From: Virgibacillus natechei
GTDB taxonomy: Bacteria; Bacillota; Bacilli; Bacillales; Amphibacillaceae
Assembly (NCBI RefSeq): GCF_026013645.1
Contig: NZ_CP110224.1
Span: 3,658,001-3,722,000 of the forward strand
Direction of reading: 5' to 3'
Length of the DNA stretch: 64,000 nt
In this document: piece after piece, positions 24,105 through 33,241 of the stretch
Layout: each line of letters starts with the position of its first letter
Position numbering within the stretch: position 1 is the first letter of the stretch
Position numbers and translations under genes: made by a program
The notes under the pieces: model-generated
Told to the model about the DNA's origin: nothing
What the model saw: the letters and a program-made list of their open reading frames with translations, nothing else
Database searches by the model: none

Positions 24105-25085
24105 CTATACTCTTTTTTGGAATAAAACCGCAATGACTATAATTAACCCTTTCACAAACCCTTGAAGGTGTGGAGAAACATTCATTAGATTCATCATGTT
24201 ATTTAGAATTCCTAATATGAGTACACCAAATACCGTCCCGATAATCTTACCTCGTCCTCCAGTCATTCTAGTACCACCAATAATGACAGCGGCAATCGCA
24301 TCTAGCTCATAGGCCATTCCAGAGCTGGATGAAGAAATGGAGTTCAAACGAGATGTTTCGACAATAGCAGCCACACTTACGAGTAAACCAGCTAAACCAT
24401 AAACACCCAATTTCACGCGATCCACTCGTATTCCTGACAAGAGAGCAGCTTTCTCATTACTCCCAATTGCATATACATAACGTCCGAAACGCGTCTTATG
24501 CATTAATATATATACAAACACTGTCATTACTACGAAAACTATAATTGGATATCGGATACCCCATAAGTCATTATTTGCAATAGCGCTAAAATCTTCTACC
24601 TCACCAGACATACTTCCACCATCAGCAATATACAAGGCAATGGATCTTGCTGCCGCCATCATCCCTAACGTGGCAATAAATGAGGCAATTCTCCCTTTGG
24701 CGACCATTAAGCCATTTAATAATCCTGCAAATGACCCTACAATAAATGCCGTTAAAAGTGCTACCAAAATATTTCCTGTAGCATTTAAGGCGATAACCAT
24801 TATGACACCCACTAAAGCCAGGACAGAACCAACAGATAAATCAATTCCCCCTGAAAGCATAATAACTGTCATGCCTAATGCAATGATTCCTATGATGGAA
24901 ACTTGCATTAATATATTCATCTGGTTACCGATATCCAGAAATCTGGGACTCATAACTGATGCCACTATATAAATAATTAAGAATGCAATCACGACACTAT
25001 ATTCTGACCATAACCAAGAAAGGCGGCTGCTCATAAAAGATTTCTTTTTACGTTCCTCTGATGGTTTAGGTTGTGTATTCGGCAA
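24105..25085 (-). CDS. Sugar ABC transporter permease (RbsC family)
   Basis: A 326-residue membrane protein with 8-10 helices. GMTVIMLSGGIDLSVGSVLALVG is the BPD_transp_2 hallmark, and GSNEKAALLSGIRVDRVKLGVYG near the middle is the loop that contacts the ATPase, followed by LDAIAAVIIGGTRMTGGRG. It transports a monosaccharide-like substrate with the ATPase and lipoprotein encoded upstream. Its start overlaps the ATPase gene by 20 bases, showing translational coupling. Confidence 0.88.
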   Translation of the reverse strand: MPNTQPKPSEERKKKSFMSSRLSWLWSEYSVVIAFLIIYIVASVMSPRFLDIGNQMNILMQVSIIGIIALGMTVIMLSGGIDLSVGSVLALVGVIMVIALNATGNILVALLTAFIVGSFAGLLNGLMVAKGRIASFIATLGMMAAARSIALYIADGGSMSGEVEDFSAIANNDLWGIRYPIIVFVVMTVFVYILMHKTRFGRYVYAIGSNEKAALLSGIRVDRVKLGVYGLAGLLVSVAAIVETSRLNSISSSSSGMAYELDAIAAVIIGGTRMTGGRGKIIGTVFGVLILGILNNMMNLMNVSPHLQGFVKGLIIVIAVLFQKRV

Positions 25086-26592
25086 TGTTCTCGCCCTCCT
25101 TTTTTGAACCTGTTGCGTAACTCATAATCTCATCCTCGGTTGCATCTTCACCATTAAATCTTGCAGTTACTTCCCCTTGATACATCACATTTATTCGATG
25201 ACAGATCTTTCGTACTTCTGGAGCTTCTGAGGATAGAATAATAACCGCCTTGCCTTGTTCCGCCAACGAAACGATATGTTGATATATCTCCCGTTTCGCT
25301 CCAACATCAATTCCCTGGGTAGGGTTATCAAAGATAATAATATCTGTATTGACCTCAAGCCATTTTGCGATAACCACTTTCTGCTGGTTTCCCCCGCTTA
25401 GCTTGTCAATTGTAACCTGTGGGTTATGGACTTTAATGTTTAGCATTTTCTGGTAATAATCAAATTTCTTACGCTCAACTTTACCCTGGAGAAGACCTGA
25501 TTTTTCAAAGTTCCCCATAGAAGATAAGCTCATATTGTGAATAACACTTATATCTTTAATAATTGCATTTTCTTTTCTATCTTTTGGTACGAGACCGACA
25601 CCCGCTTTTAACGCTTTCTTCGGGTGATTTATTTTTGCAATTTGATCATTGATTTTTACCTCACCAGTGTATCGATTTCGATAACCAAATAGACTTTCGA
25701 AAAGTTCGGTTCTCCCATCACCAGCTAATCCAGTGAATCCTAAGATTTCCCCTTTATGAACGGTGAAATTAATATTTTTAAACAACCCTTCACTTGAAAG
25801 GTTTTTAACCTCTAATGCTACGGGTCCAAATACATGATCCTGAACAAAGCGTTCCTCTGATATGGATTTTCCAACCATAAGCTTCGTGAGTGCATCCAGA
25901 CTTTGCTCCTTCATATCCCCAGTCCCAACGACCTGCCCATCGCGTAGCACTGTATAACGGTCACAAACTTCCTCTATTTCCTTCAATTTATGGGAGATAT
26001 AAATGACAGATATACCAGAACCCTTGAGGTTTTTCATTAATCCGAATAAACGTTCTACCTCATGCTCAGCCAGTGCAGACGTGGGTTCATCCATGATAAT
26101 AAGCGTAGATTTATGTAGTAGTGCTTTTGAAATTTCAATCAATTGTTTATAGGAAGTATCCAGTTCACGAACATACTCTTTAGGGTCAATATCCACACCT
26201 AATGTTGCTAGAATTTCATTCGTCTGCTTGCACATTTCCTCTTCTCTAACTATCCCTAGTTTATTTCGCAATTCGAAGCCGAGAAACATATTCTCATAGA
26301 CCCGCAGATCAGAAACCACATTTAATTCCTGATGGATAAAACTAACACCATACTTTTGAGACACCCTCGGGTTCGTCATTTTTACTTCATTTCCATCAAT
26401 TGAAATCTTGCCTTTATCTGATTCAATAACGCCACCGAGTATGTTCATTAATGTCGATTTCCCTGCACCATTTTCACCAAGCAAAGCATGTATTTCCCCA
26501 TACTCCACCTGAAGTGATACATCGTTAAGGACCGGGACACCGTTAAATGACTTATTTATTGACTCCATTTTCATAAATGGATTTGTAGACAT
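25066..26592 (-). CDS. Sugar ABC transporter ATP-binding protein (RbsA/MglA family)
   Basis: A 508-residue protein with two ATPase halves. The first has the Walker A GENGAGKST and Walker B LIIMDEPTSAL with the unusual signature DTSYKQLIEISKAL; the second has a degenerate P-loop, GLAGDGRTELFE, but a proper signature LSGGNQQKVVIAKW and IIFDNPTQGIDVG. This asymmetry is normal for carbohydrate importers of the RbsA class. It powers import through the RbsC-like permease. AGGAGAG precedes the ATG. Confidence 0.9.
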   Translation of the reverse strand: MSTNPFMKMESINKSFNGVPVLNDVSLQVEYGEIHALLGENGAGKSTLMNILGGVIESDKGKISIDGNEVKMTNPRVSQKYGVSFIHQELNVVSDLRVYENMFLGFELRNKLGIVREEEMCKQTNEILATLGVDIDPKEYVRELDTSYKQLIEISKALLHKSTLIIMDEPTSALAEHEVERLFGLMKNLKGSGISVIYISHKLKEIEEVCDRYTVLRDGQVVGTGDMKEQSLDALTKLMVGKSISEERFVQDHVFGPVALEVKNLSSEGLFKNINFTVHKGEILGFTGLAGDGRTELFESLFGYRNRYTGEVKINDQIAKINHPKKALKAGVGLVPKDRKENAIIKDISVIHNMSLSSMGNFEKSGLLQGKVERKKFDYYQKMLNIKVHNPQVTIDKLSGGNQQKVVIAKWLEVNTDIIIFDNPTQGIDVGAKREIYQHIVSLAEQGKAVIILSSEAPEVRKICHRINVMYQGEVTARFNGEDATEDEIMSYATGSKKEGENIAEYTT

Positions 26593-26663
26593 AACATAGC
26601 CTCTCCTTTTAATAAAAGGGGAAATGCAATAACTGCTTTCCCTATTGCATTTCCTTAATCTAA

Positions 26664-27626
26664 TTAGAATTTCGAATCTGGATCATAGTGTTCATCAACA
26701 TTGTCCGAATTTACTTCAGTAGCTTCCAATATAACTTCTTCCTCTTCTGGATCTGATCCATCAGCTATATCAGCAGCAACCTTTATACCATCTTCAATCA
26801 TAGCCGGCGAGTAAAGGAATGTCGCTGAAATCAAACCACCATCTTGGATGTCTTCAAAGATATCTTTGCCACCCCCAGCACCTGTTACAAATTGAATATC
26901 TTCACGTCCTGCTTCATTAATAGCTTGCACAACTCCTACAGCCATACCATCATCCTGTGTGAATACAGCATCAATTTCCGGTTGTGATTGCAAAATATTT
27001 TCCATCACTTCTAACGATGTCTCTGTTGAGAAATCCCCATCTTGAGAAGCCACAATTTCTAAACCATCTTCTCCATCCATTGCTTCTTGAAAACCTGAAC
27101 CACGTTGTTCAGTCACGGAGTTAGGTGGACCTGTAATTTCTACAACTTTTCCGTTACCATTTAACTGATCAACAAAATACTCCCCAGCATTTATCCCAAT
27201 ACCTTCATTGTCACCTTTTACCACAACATCAGCAGCATCATTTTCAAGCTCACGGTCAACCACTACCAACGGAATACCTGCATCTTTTACATTCTGGCCA
27301 ACTGGCGATAATGCCGCAGATTCAATTGGAAGCAGAACAATAACATCTACATCCTGATTAATTAGATCATCCACATCGTTTGCTTGTGAATTTGGATCTT
27401 CCGCATTAGTCATGACATAATCAATACCTTCATTTTCCTGAATTTCCTGCGCTTGATTTTCGGCATTGTCAATCAATGCCCCCATCCATCCATGTGTAGC
27501 TGATGGCAGGGAAATTCCTATTGTCAAATTGCCGTCCCCACTCGCATCTTCGTCACCACAAGCGGTCAAAATTAATGCCGTCATCACCGCTATACTCAAA
27601 ACTAATAGTTTCTTCAAAAACTTCAC
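26664..27626 (-). CDS. Sugar-binding lipoprotein (RbsB-like periplasmic-binding fold)
   Basis: A 320-residue lipoprotein: basic start MKFLKKLL, hydrophobic core and lipobox LTAC (Cys at about residue 23) for anchoring outside the membrane. The mature part is a type I periplasmic-binding fold with IGISLPSATHGWMGA, DVIVLLPIESAALSPV, GIPLVVVDRE and FTQDDGMAVGVVQAI, the pattern of RbsB-type pentose/hexose/inositol binders. First gene of the import operon, with a LacI-type operator 34 bases upstream of its ATG. AGGGGTG serves as the ribosome binding site. Confidence 0.9.
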   Translation of the reverse strand: MKFLKKLLVLSIAVMTALILTACGDEDASGDGNLTIGISLPSATHGWMGALIDNAENQAQEIQENEGIDYVMTNAEDPNSQANDVDDLINQDVDVIVLLPIESAALSPVGQNVKDAGIPLVVVDRELENDAADVVVKGDNEGIGINAGEYFVDQLNGNGKVVEITGPPNSVTEQRGSGFQEAMDGEDGLEIVASQDGDFSTETSLEVMENILQSQPEIDAVFTQDDGMAVGVVQAINEAGREDIQFVTGAGGGKDIFEDIQDGGLISATFLYSPAMIEDGIKVAADIADGSDPEEEEVILEATEVNSDNVDEHYDPDSKF

Positions 27627-27659
27627 CCCTTTGTTTTTTGTAAAAAAGCTCCCCTCGAA

Positions 27660-27673
27660 TGTAATCGATTACA
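27660..27673. promoter_or_regulatory. LacI-family operator upstream of the sugar-binding protein
   Basis: Perfect palindrome TGTAATCGATTACA in the 122-base region between the lipoprotein gene and the upstream LacI regulator gene, also within cre consensus. The same sequence occurs at 28781 and, with one change, at 28890. Confidence 0.8.
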
Positions 27674-27748
27674 TTTACATCTAAGGCCAGCGCTCTACTA
27701 TTAAACCAGTTTACTATTTTAATAACAGAGCGCTAATCTTAGTTGTAT

Positions 27749-28738
27749 TTATCCTGAGGTTGATTCGCGAATTACCAACTCGTGCTCAAGCACAACACTC
27801 TCTACTGTTTCACCTTTTATCTTATTCATTAGCATCTTTGCAGCTATCGTACCCATCTGATACATCGGTTGCCCAATGGTCGTCAAGGTAGGATGTGTCA
27901 TGTTGGAAAAATCAATCTTATCAAACCCTACAATTGCTATATCATTTGGTACTTGCAATCCATTGCTATTGATTTCTTTCAATGCTCCAATTGCCAATAA
28001 ATCAGATACAGCAAAAACCGCAGTTGGACGGTCCTTAAGGCTTAATATCTTCTTCATTGCATGCTGTCCATACTCAAAACCAAGTTCATCCGCACGGCAA
28101 ACATAATCTTCATTTATTGAAATAGAATGCTCTTCTAATGCTTTTTGGTATCCCTTTTTTCGTTGCCTTGCATATAAAAACTTATCATCTGAATTCATTA
28201 ATGCAATTTTCTCATGACCTATACTAATTAAATGCTTCACAGCCCGGTAGGCTGCCTCTTCATTATCAATCGTCACATAAGGGATTCCACTATTAGGGGC
28301 ATATTCACTACACTGAATGATGGCATGTGTTTTGGACAACTCGGTCAACGTCTCCATATTTACAGCCGGATCCATTGATATAATTCCATCAGCCATTTTC
28401 TTTTTGACTAAGTCAAAGTATATATTCTCCCTTGCTGGATTTGAATCTGTCTCACATAAAAGAATGTTATAATTATGGCTTAATGCTGTACTTTCAATCC
28501 CTTTAATTATTTCAAAATAAAATGGATTTGATATCTTCGGTATTAGTATCAAAAGTATTCTGCTTTCTGAATTTCGCAAATTTCTACCAAGCATGCTCGG
28601 CTCATAATTCATCTTTTTTATCGCATCTTCTACTTTTATCCTTGTTTTGGTTGTTACGGTATCTTGTTCATTTAAGACTCTTGAGACTGTTGCGACGGAA
28701 ACACCTGCTTCTCTTGCAACCTGCTGTATATTTGCCAT
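27749..28738 (-). CDS. LacI family transcriptional regulator
   Basis: A 329-residue repressor. Residues 1-50 form the LacI helix-turn-helix (ANIQQVAREAGVSVATVSRVLN) with the hinge helix near residue 50-60; residues 60-329 are the sugar-binding, RbsB-like effector domain (LILIPKISNPFYFEIIKGIE; IAIVGFDKIDFSNMTHPTLTTI). It most likely represses the adjacent importer operon and the divergent isomerase, through three matching palindromes, and is released by a sugar or its derivative. AGGACAT lies before the ATG. Confidence 0.92.
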   Translation of the reverse strand: MANIQQVAREAGVSVATVSRVLNEQDTVTTKTRIKVEDAIKKMNYEPSMLGRNLRNSESRILLILIPKISNPFYFEIIKGIESTALSHNYNILLCETDSNPARENIYFDLVKKKMADGIISMDPAVNMETLTELSKTHAIIQCSEYAPNSGIPYVTIDNEEAAYRAVKHLISIGHEKIALMNSDDKFLYARQRKKGYQKALEEHSISINEDYVCRADELGFEYGQHAMKKILSLKDRPTAVFAVSDLLAIGALKEINSNGLQVPNDIAIVGFDKIDFSNMTHPTLTTIGQPMYQMGTIAAKMLMNKIKGETVESVVLEHELVIRESTSG

Positions 28739-28780
28739 GTTTTTATGTCCTTCTCTCTATAAACCATTAAACACCCTTTT

Positions 28781-28794
28781 TGTAATCGATTACA
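28781..28794. promoter_or_regulatory. LacI-family operator in the regulator's own promoter
   Basis: TGTAATCGATTACA, identical to the site at 27660, lies just downstream of the -10 box of the regulator gene's promoter, consistent with autorepression. Confidence 0.8.
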
Positions 28795-28799
28795 TTATA

Positions 28800-28828
28800 A
28801 TGATAATATATTCTTATTTATCTGTCAA
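28800..28828 (-). promoter_or_regulatory. Sigma-A promoter of the LacI regulator gene
   Basis: On the minus strand TTGACA (28828-28823), 17 bases, then TATCAT (28805-28800). Confidence 0.7.
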
Positions 28829-28854
28829 TACATGAAAAATATTTAAGTAAATGG

Positions 28855-28883
28855 TTGATTTAATACACTAAGTTATATATTGT
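28855..28883 (+). promoter_or_regulatory. Probable sigma-A promoter of the isomerase gene
   Basis: TTGATT, 17 bases, TATTGT, directly followed by the operator at 28890. Confidence 0.5.
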
Positions 28884-28889
28884 TAATAA

Positions 28890-28903
28890 TGTAATGGATT
28901 ACA
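28890..28903. promoter_or_regulatory. LacI-family operator before the isomerase gene
   Basis: TGTAATGGATTACA, one base from the two perfect palindromes, placed between the probable -10 box and the TTG start at 28947. Confidence 0.75.
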
Positions 28904-28946
28904 AGACTTTATTTTCTGATTATTATAATGAAGGGGGTTTCTAAAA

Positions 28947-29915
28947 TTGAAATTAGGAGTTTTTACAGTACTATTCGCTGATAAACAACTTGATGATATG
29001 TTACGCTATGTTTCTTCAAAAGGATTAGAGGCCGTTGAATTAGGTACGGGAGGTTTCCCAGGCGATGCTCACTGCAAAGTGGATGAACTACTAAATGATG
29101 ACAATGCTTTACAGCAATTTAAGCAAAAAGTTGATGAACATGGATTAATGATAAGTGCACTAAGTTGTCATGCAAATGCGCTTCACCCACAAAATAAAAT
29201 TGCTCAACCAGCAGATGAACTGTTGGATAAAACCATACGACTTGCATCCAAATTAGGTGTATCTGTGGTTAATACATTTTCTGGTTGTCCAGGTGACCAT
29301 GAAGGAGCTCTATATCCGAACTGGCCTGTCAGCCCTTGGCCTCATGATTTTCAAGAAGTACTAAAGTGGCAATGGGAAAAGAAACTAATTCCATATTGGA
29401 AAGAAAAAAACGATCTAGCAGAAGCACATAATGTAAAAATCGGCTTAGAACTTCATGGTGGATTTTCTGTCCATACGCCAGCTACGATGTTACGACTACG
29501 CGAGGCATGTGGGCCAGCGATTGGAGCAAATCTAGACCCAAGCCATATGTGGTGGCAAGGAATAGATCCAGTAGAGTCCATTAAAATACTTGGACGTGAA
29601 AATGCGATTCACCATTTTCATGCAAAAGATACGATTATTGACCAACAAAATATGAATAGAAATGGGCTGACTGATATGACTGATTACGAAGAAATGCATA
29701 ACCGCGCATGGTATTTCAGAACGGTCGGTTTCGGACATGACACAAAGACTTGGGCAGATATTATCAGCACATTACGATTAATGAATTATGATCATGCCGT
29801 GAGTATTGAACATGAGGATGGACTAATGTCGATTGATGAAGGCTTTACAAAAGCGGTCGAAAACTTAAAACCCGTTATGGTCAAAGAATCCGTTGGAGAG
29901 ATGTGGTGGAACTAG
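28947..29915 (+). CDS. Sugar phosphate isomerase/epimerase (xylose-isomerase-like TIM barrel)
   Basis: A 322-residue AP_endonuc_2/IolE-like TIM barrel. Candidate metal ligands are the Glu in IGLELHGG, the Asp and His in ANLDPSHMWW, the His in HHFHAKD and the Glu in VSIEHEDG. Such enzymes isomerise or epimerise keto sugars or inosose derivatives and commonly act with Gfo/Idh/MocA dehydrogenases, as here. The start is TTG with AAGGGGG upstream. It is transcribed divergently from the regulator, behind its own operator. Confidence 0.85.
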   Translation: MKLGVFTVLFADKQLDDMLRYVSSKGLEAVELGTGGFPGDAHCKVDELLNDDNALQQFKQKVDEHGLMISALSCHANALHPQNKIAQPADELLDKTIRLASKLGVSVVNTFSGCPGDHEGALYPNWPVSPWPHDFQEVLKWQWEKKLIPYWKEKNDLAEAHNVKIGLELHGGFSVHTPATMLRLREACGPAIGANLDPSHMWWQGIDPVESIKILGRENAIHHFHAKDTIIDQQNMNRNGLTDMTDYEEMHNRAWYFRTVGFGHDTKTWADIISTLRLMNYDHAVSIEHEDGLMSIDEGFTKAVENLKPVMVKESVGEMWWN

Positions 29916-29924
29916 CACTAATCA

Positions 29925-29977
29925 TTATCGATATCCAGATGTTTCCAGTAGATTACCTCTGGATATCGATATTTTTA
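29925..29977 (+). terminator. Terminator of the isomerase gene
   Basis: TATCGATATCCAGA pairs with TCTGGATATCGATA and is followed by TTTTT, 11 bases beyond the stop codon. Confidence 0.75.
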
Positions 29978-30190
29978 CAATAGTAGTGGGTGGATACCCT
30001 TCCCTAGCCATGCAGCGGCAAATCCAAATAGAGATTCCGAAATTGTTGCGGGAAAACAATTGATTCTACCGCCTCAACAGCTCCTTCTAAATTGCATAAA
30101 GGATGTAGACCAGCTACTATTACCTTACCATTTGCCACTAAATCTACTTTTTCACCTTAACAATAAGCAACCTTTATACTCCCTAGTAAA
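29978..30190 (-). pseudogene. Possible decayed coding fragment
   Basis: On the minus strand one frame reads EKVDLVANGKVIVAGLHPLC through GAVEAVES and a second, shifted frame continues CFPATISESLFGFAAAWLGK. The two segments are protein-like and consecutive, as in a gene broken by a frameshift, but there is no start codon with a ribosome binding site and I do not recognise the family. No other feature is seen between the terminator and 30240. Confidence 0.35.
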
Positions 30191-30240
30191 AAAGTTAACC
30201 ACATTGATAAGTGGGTTGCTAATTAGAAAGAATCCTTATG

Positions 30241-30699
30241 TCACTTCACCTTCGCAACACCCAGCGCAAGATGCTCCCAAAGTATATTTTCTATTAACTC
30301 ACCTTGTATTTCTTCACAATCAACAATTAAAATGACTTCAGGGGATTTTCCTCTTGAAAGTCTTTTTCGTTTTTTAAAAACTTTTTCTGTTAACAGTCGA
30401 ATGGCAAACCCTATCATAAATCCAATAAACCCAAAAATAAGTCCCCAAAAAATTGGTCCCCATGCTAATTCGAATCCTATACTGGCTCCGACAACGGAAA
30501 GCGCTGTTCCAAGTGCCACTCCAATATCGATTAGTGTCGTACCATCTGCAGTATGTATGGTATCAAATAACCTGCGCTCTTCCGTTCGATTATCCAGTGG
30601 TACTGCATAGATACTTTCTTTGTTAACTCCCTTTTTTTCCAAGGTTGATATAGCCATTTCTAAGTAAATATCATTATCAAACGTTGAATATAATTGCAT
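30241..30699 (-). CDS. Hypothetical membrane protein with glycine-rich helix pair (general stress protein-like)
   Basis: About 152 residues. The N-terminal 50 residues are soluble and include a STLEKKGVNKESIYAVPLD segment like that of heat-induced stress proteins of the 17M type; residues about 60-110 hold two glycine-rich hydrophobic segments (LIDIGVALGTALSVVGASIG, WGLIFGFIGFMIGFAI), and the tail is basic then acidic. The ATG at 30699 lies after the stop codon of the upstream gene (30705) and has only a weak AAGTGA site, so translation may be coupled. Function unknown. Confidence 0.62.
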   Translation of the reverse strand: MQLYSTFDNDIYLEMAISTLEKKGVNKESIYAVPLDNRTEERRLFDTIHTADGTTLIDIGVALGTALSVVGASIGFELAWGPIFWGLIFGFIGFMIGFAIRLLTEKVFKKRKRLSRGKSPEVILIVDCEEIQGELIENILWEHLALGVAKVK

Positions 30700-30704
30700 A
30701 TTTA

Positions 30705-31493
30705 TCACTTCACTTTTTGTCCTTTTAGGATTCTAAAATCTGGATTTTGGTAATTGTCCTTTAAAAATCTCCGTTGTTCTCTTTCATAAAGCTTATTATT
30801 TTCAACCGTATTCATGTAAGCATCATAAATGGCAAAACCGTATGTTGAAGGTAACATGAGGAACCATTGACCATTTAAAACAGAAGTGGCCTGTTGAACT
30901 TCTCCTAGATATAATAAAACGACCGCTTCCAAAATATGTGAAAAATAAAAGAAGATAACCACCCAGGAAATTATAAAAAAGGCTGTAACAATACGATGAA
31001 TATAAAGTTGTCCAAGTCCAGGTACAAATAGTGACCATATAGCTGCCATCACAGGATTTCTTTTATCCAAGTAGTTTATTTCCAAAGACCCAATGCTAAA
31101 TGTATTAAAAGAATGCTCCTCTCGATCTGCCAATATGTACACCTTATTCATATCTACCGTCGTTCGATAACTATCCCAAATTCCAAAAAAATACACAGGC
31201 AAATATACTAAAAGCCACCTCGTATCCAGTACATCAATTGCCATATCAATGTTACCTTGAAACGAATAAATGATAGCCCAGTTAACATTCGACTGTATAT
31301 TAACAATCACTTCCCAAATAAATAATACAAACCCGCGAAGGTATTTCGATAAAAGAAGATGACCGAATCCCGGAAAAGCCGCACTCCACCAAGCAATAGT
31401 ATAAGGATTTCTTAAATGAATCTGCGTGGTACCCAGAACACTAACATGTGCTACATACCGTCTAGCAGTATTTCTATTCGTGTAATTATTCAT
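30705..31493 (-). CDS. Membrane protein made of two homologous TM2-like halves
   Basis: A 262-residue protein with an internal duplication. Half one (about 25-118) has NPYTIAWWSAAFPGFGHLLL, then VLDTRWLLVYLPVYFFGIWD and YRTTVDMNK; half two (about 145-245) has NPVMAAIWSLFVPGLGQLYI, then VLNGQWFLMLPSTYGFAIYD and YMNTVENNK. Each half begins with the Pro-Gly-hGxGxxhh turn typical of TM2-like domains. A 23-residue polar N-terminus precedes. No known role. It is followed, 5 bases on, by the stress-protein-like gene and forms an operon with it. Confidence 0.7.
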   Translation of the reverse strand: MNNYTNRNTARRYVAHVSVLGTTQIHLRNPYTIAWWSAAFPGFGHLLLSKYLRGFVLFIWEVIVNIQSNVNWAIIYSFQGNIDMAIDVLDTRWLLVYLPVYFFGIWDSYRTTVDMNKVYILADREEHSFNTFSIGSLEINYLDKRNPVMAAIWSLFVPGLGQLYIHRIVTAFFIISWVVIFFYFSHILEAVVLLYLGEVQQATSVLNGQWFLMLPSTYGFAIYDAYMNTVENNKLYEREQRRFLKDNYQNPDFRILKGQKVK

Positions 31494-31669
31494 TTAAGGC
31501 CCCCTATACTTTTTTCGTTTAGCTTCCTTCTAGTTAGAGTTTCCACAAACCATGGTTTTATCCGAGTCAACTAATCGTAATGAACCATGTATATTTTTAT
31601 ATAAAACACAAATCATAAGAGTTCTATATCACAAATAAAATTGGTTAAAATGGGAAGGAAGTTTTCCGT

Positions 31670-32197
31670 TTGAATGAAATGATTGAAACACAACAAACAT
31701 ACGGTCAACTACACATACAGCATTTCTTTGAGACGATTATTTTTACTTATCAATGGTGGCTTTTACTAGTTGTCAGCATTGGTTTATGGGTGATATGGGC
31801 ACTTTTAGTGGATAAAAGAAGGTTGAACGCCATCTTGCTTGTCGGTTTATTGGTCAGCTTAATGGCGCTAGCATTTGATGAAATTGGGATTTTATTAGCT
31901 TTATGGGCTTATGACTACTACCTCGTTCCCTTCACAAGTAAGTTATACCCCGTTGATCTCGCCATCGTCCCCGTATTTTTCATGTTATTATACCAATACG
32001 TAAGGGCGTGGAAACCCTATTTACTTGTGCTCACATTGTTAACTTTGTTTGCAGTTATCGTAGCTGAACCACTCTTTGTCGCATTAGATATTTACATTTT
32101 ACTTGTATGGGAACATTGGTATTCTGCCCCTATTTACATACTGATGGGTATTTTTGTTAAATGGCTGGTTGATAAAGTTGTGGGGGAAAAGCGTTAA
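31670..32197 (+). CDS. CBO0543-like membrane protein
   Basis: A 175-residue protein with five or six hydrophobic helices and conserved acidic and aromatic residues between them (FDEIGILLALWAYDYYLVPF, VWEHWYSAPIYI), the pattern of the CBO0543 family of spore-former membrane proteins of unknown function. The TTG start at 31670 follows AAGGAAG; an ATG lies three codons later. It converges on metA and shares a bidirectional terminator with it. Confidence 0.65.
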   Translation: MNEMIETQQTYGQLHIQHFFETIIFTYQWWLLLVVSIGLWVIWALLVDKRRLNAILLVGLLVSLMALAFDEIGILLALWAYDYYLVPFTSKLYPVDLAIVPVFFMLLYQYVRAWKPYLLVLTLLTLFAVIVAEPLFVALDIYILLVWEHWYSAPIYILMGIFVKWLVDKVVGEKR

Positions 32198-32200
32198 TTT

Positions 32201-32243
32201 TAAAAGGGGAGTGTCTCACTAAGCTGAGACACTCCCCTTTTTA
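32201..32243. terminator. Bidirectional terminator between the membrane gene and metA
   Basis: Perfect stem AAAAGGGGAGTGTCTCA / TGAGACACTCCCCTTTT with a six-base loop, with T-runs on both strands. Confidence 0.85.
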
Positions 32244-32248
32244 TCATG

Positions 32249-33157
32249 CTAATCCCATTGATACGGGGTTTGCTGATATACGTAGTAGTTAAGCCAATTC
32301 GAAAAAAGCAGATGTGTATGGGATCGCCACGTGTTTGGTGGTCGTTCATTTACATCATCATTAGGAAAATAATTTTCCGGCATGCTGGTATCCAGCCCTT
32401 TATGAAGATCACGTGCATATTCCTCAGCAAGTGTTGTTGCGTCATACTCCAAGTGACCCGTAATCATGATGTGTTTTGCATCATTGGACATAATGATAAA
32501 TGCTCCCACCTCCTCCGAAGAAGAAAGTAAGAACAAGCGAGGATCATTTGCAATTTCCTCCATTGAAACCGTTGTATATCTTGAATGTGGGGCATGGAAT
32601 ACTTCATCAAATCCACGGACAAGTTTAATTTTTGGATCGGCTACACGATGTTTGTAAATGCCAAATGTTTTTTCTGGAAGCTCATATTTACCAATCCCAT
32701 AATGATAATATAAGGAGGCCTGAGCACCCCAGCAAATGTTTAAAACAGAGGTCACATTCTGTTTCGTCCACGCCATAATTTCCGTTAACTCTTCCCAATA
32801 ATCCACATCTTCAAATGGTAAGTGCTCAATAGGTGCCCCTGTAATAATCATTCCATCATAACGGTGATTTTTAACATCTTCAAACGTTGTGTAAAATGTA
32901 TTCAAATGAGATCTACTTACGTTTTTAGATTCATGTGTCGTCATCCGAAGGAACGTGATATTCACCTGTAATGGTGTGTTCCCTAATAATCGCAGAAGCT
33001 GTAATTCGGTCGTTTCCTTATCTGGCATTAAATTTAAAATAAGTATATTAAGTGGACGAATGTCTTGGTTCTTAGCCCGATTTTCATCCATCACAAAGAT
33101 TTTCTCCTGTTTTAACACTTCCGTTGCAGGCAACTCTCTCGATATATTGATTGGCAC
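32249..33157 (-). CDS. metA: Homoserine O-acetyltransferase (MetA family)
   Basis: A 302-residue enzyme that activates homoserine for methionine synthesis. Catalytic Cys142 is in NICWGAQA, and the His and Glu of the triad are in TGHLEYD. Residue 111 is Glu ([10 protein letters not shown]), which in characterised MetA enzymes goes with acetyl-CoA rather than succinyl-CoA use. The start is GTG at 33157 (protein begins [10 protein letters not shown]), about 10 bases after GGAGGG. It lies 84 bases behind the MetE-like gene and is presumably in the same SAM-riboswitch-controlled transcript. Confidence 0.92.
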   Translation of the reverse strand: MPINISRELPATEVLKQEKIFVMDENRAKNQDIRPLNILILNLMPDKETTELQLLRLLGNTPLQVNITFLRMTTHESKNVSRSHLNTFYTTFEDVKNHRYDGMIITGAPIEHLPFEDVDYWEELTEIMAWTKQNVTSVLNICWGAQASLYYHYGIGKYELPEKTFGIYKHRVADPKIKLVRGFDEVFHAPHSRYTTVSMEEIANDPRLFLLSSSEEVGAFIIMSNDAKHIMITGHLEYDATTLAEEYARDLHKGLDTSMPENYFPNDDVNERPPNTWRSHTHLLFSNWLNYYVYQQTPYQWD

Positions 33158-33241
33158 TAAGATTTCTCCCTCCTGCATTCCTATTCTTCCTAAAGAAACC
33201 TGCAATCATTAACTGCGATTTCTCTGAAATTTGGTGCCCGC

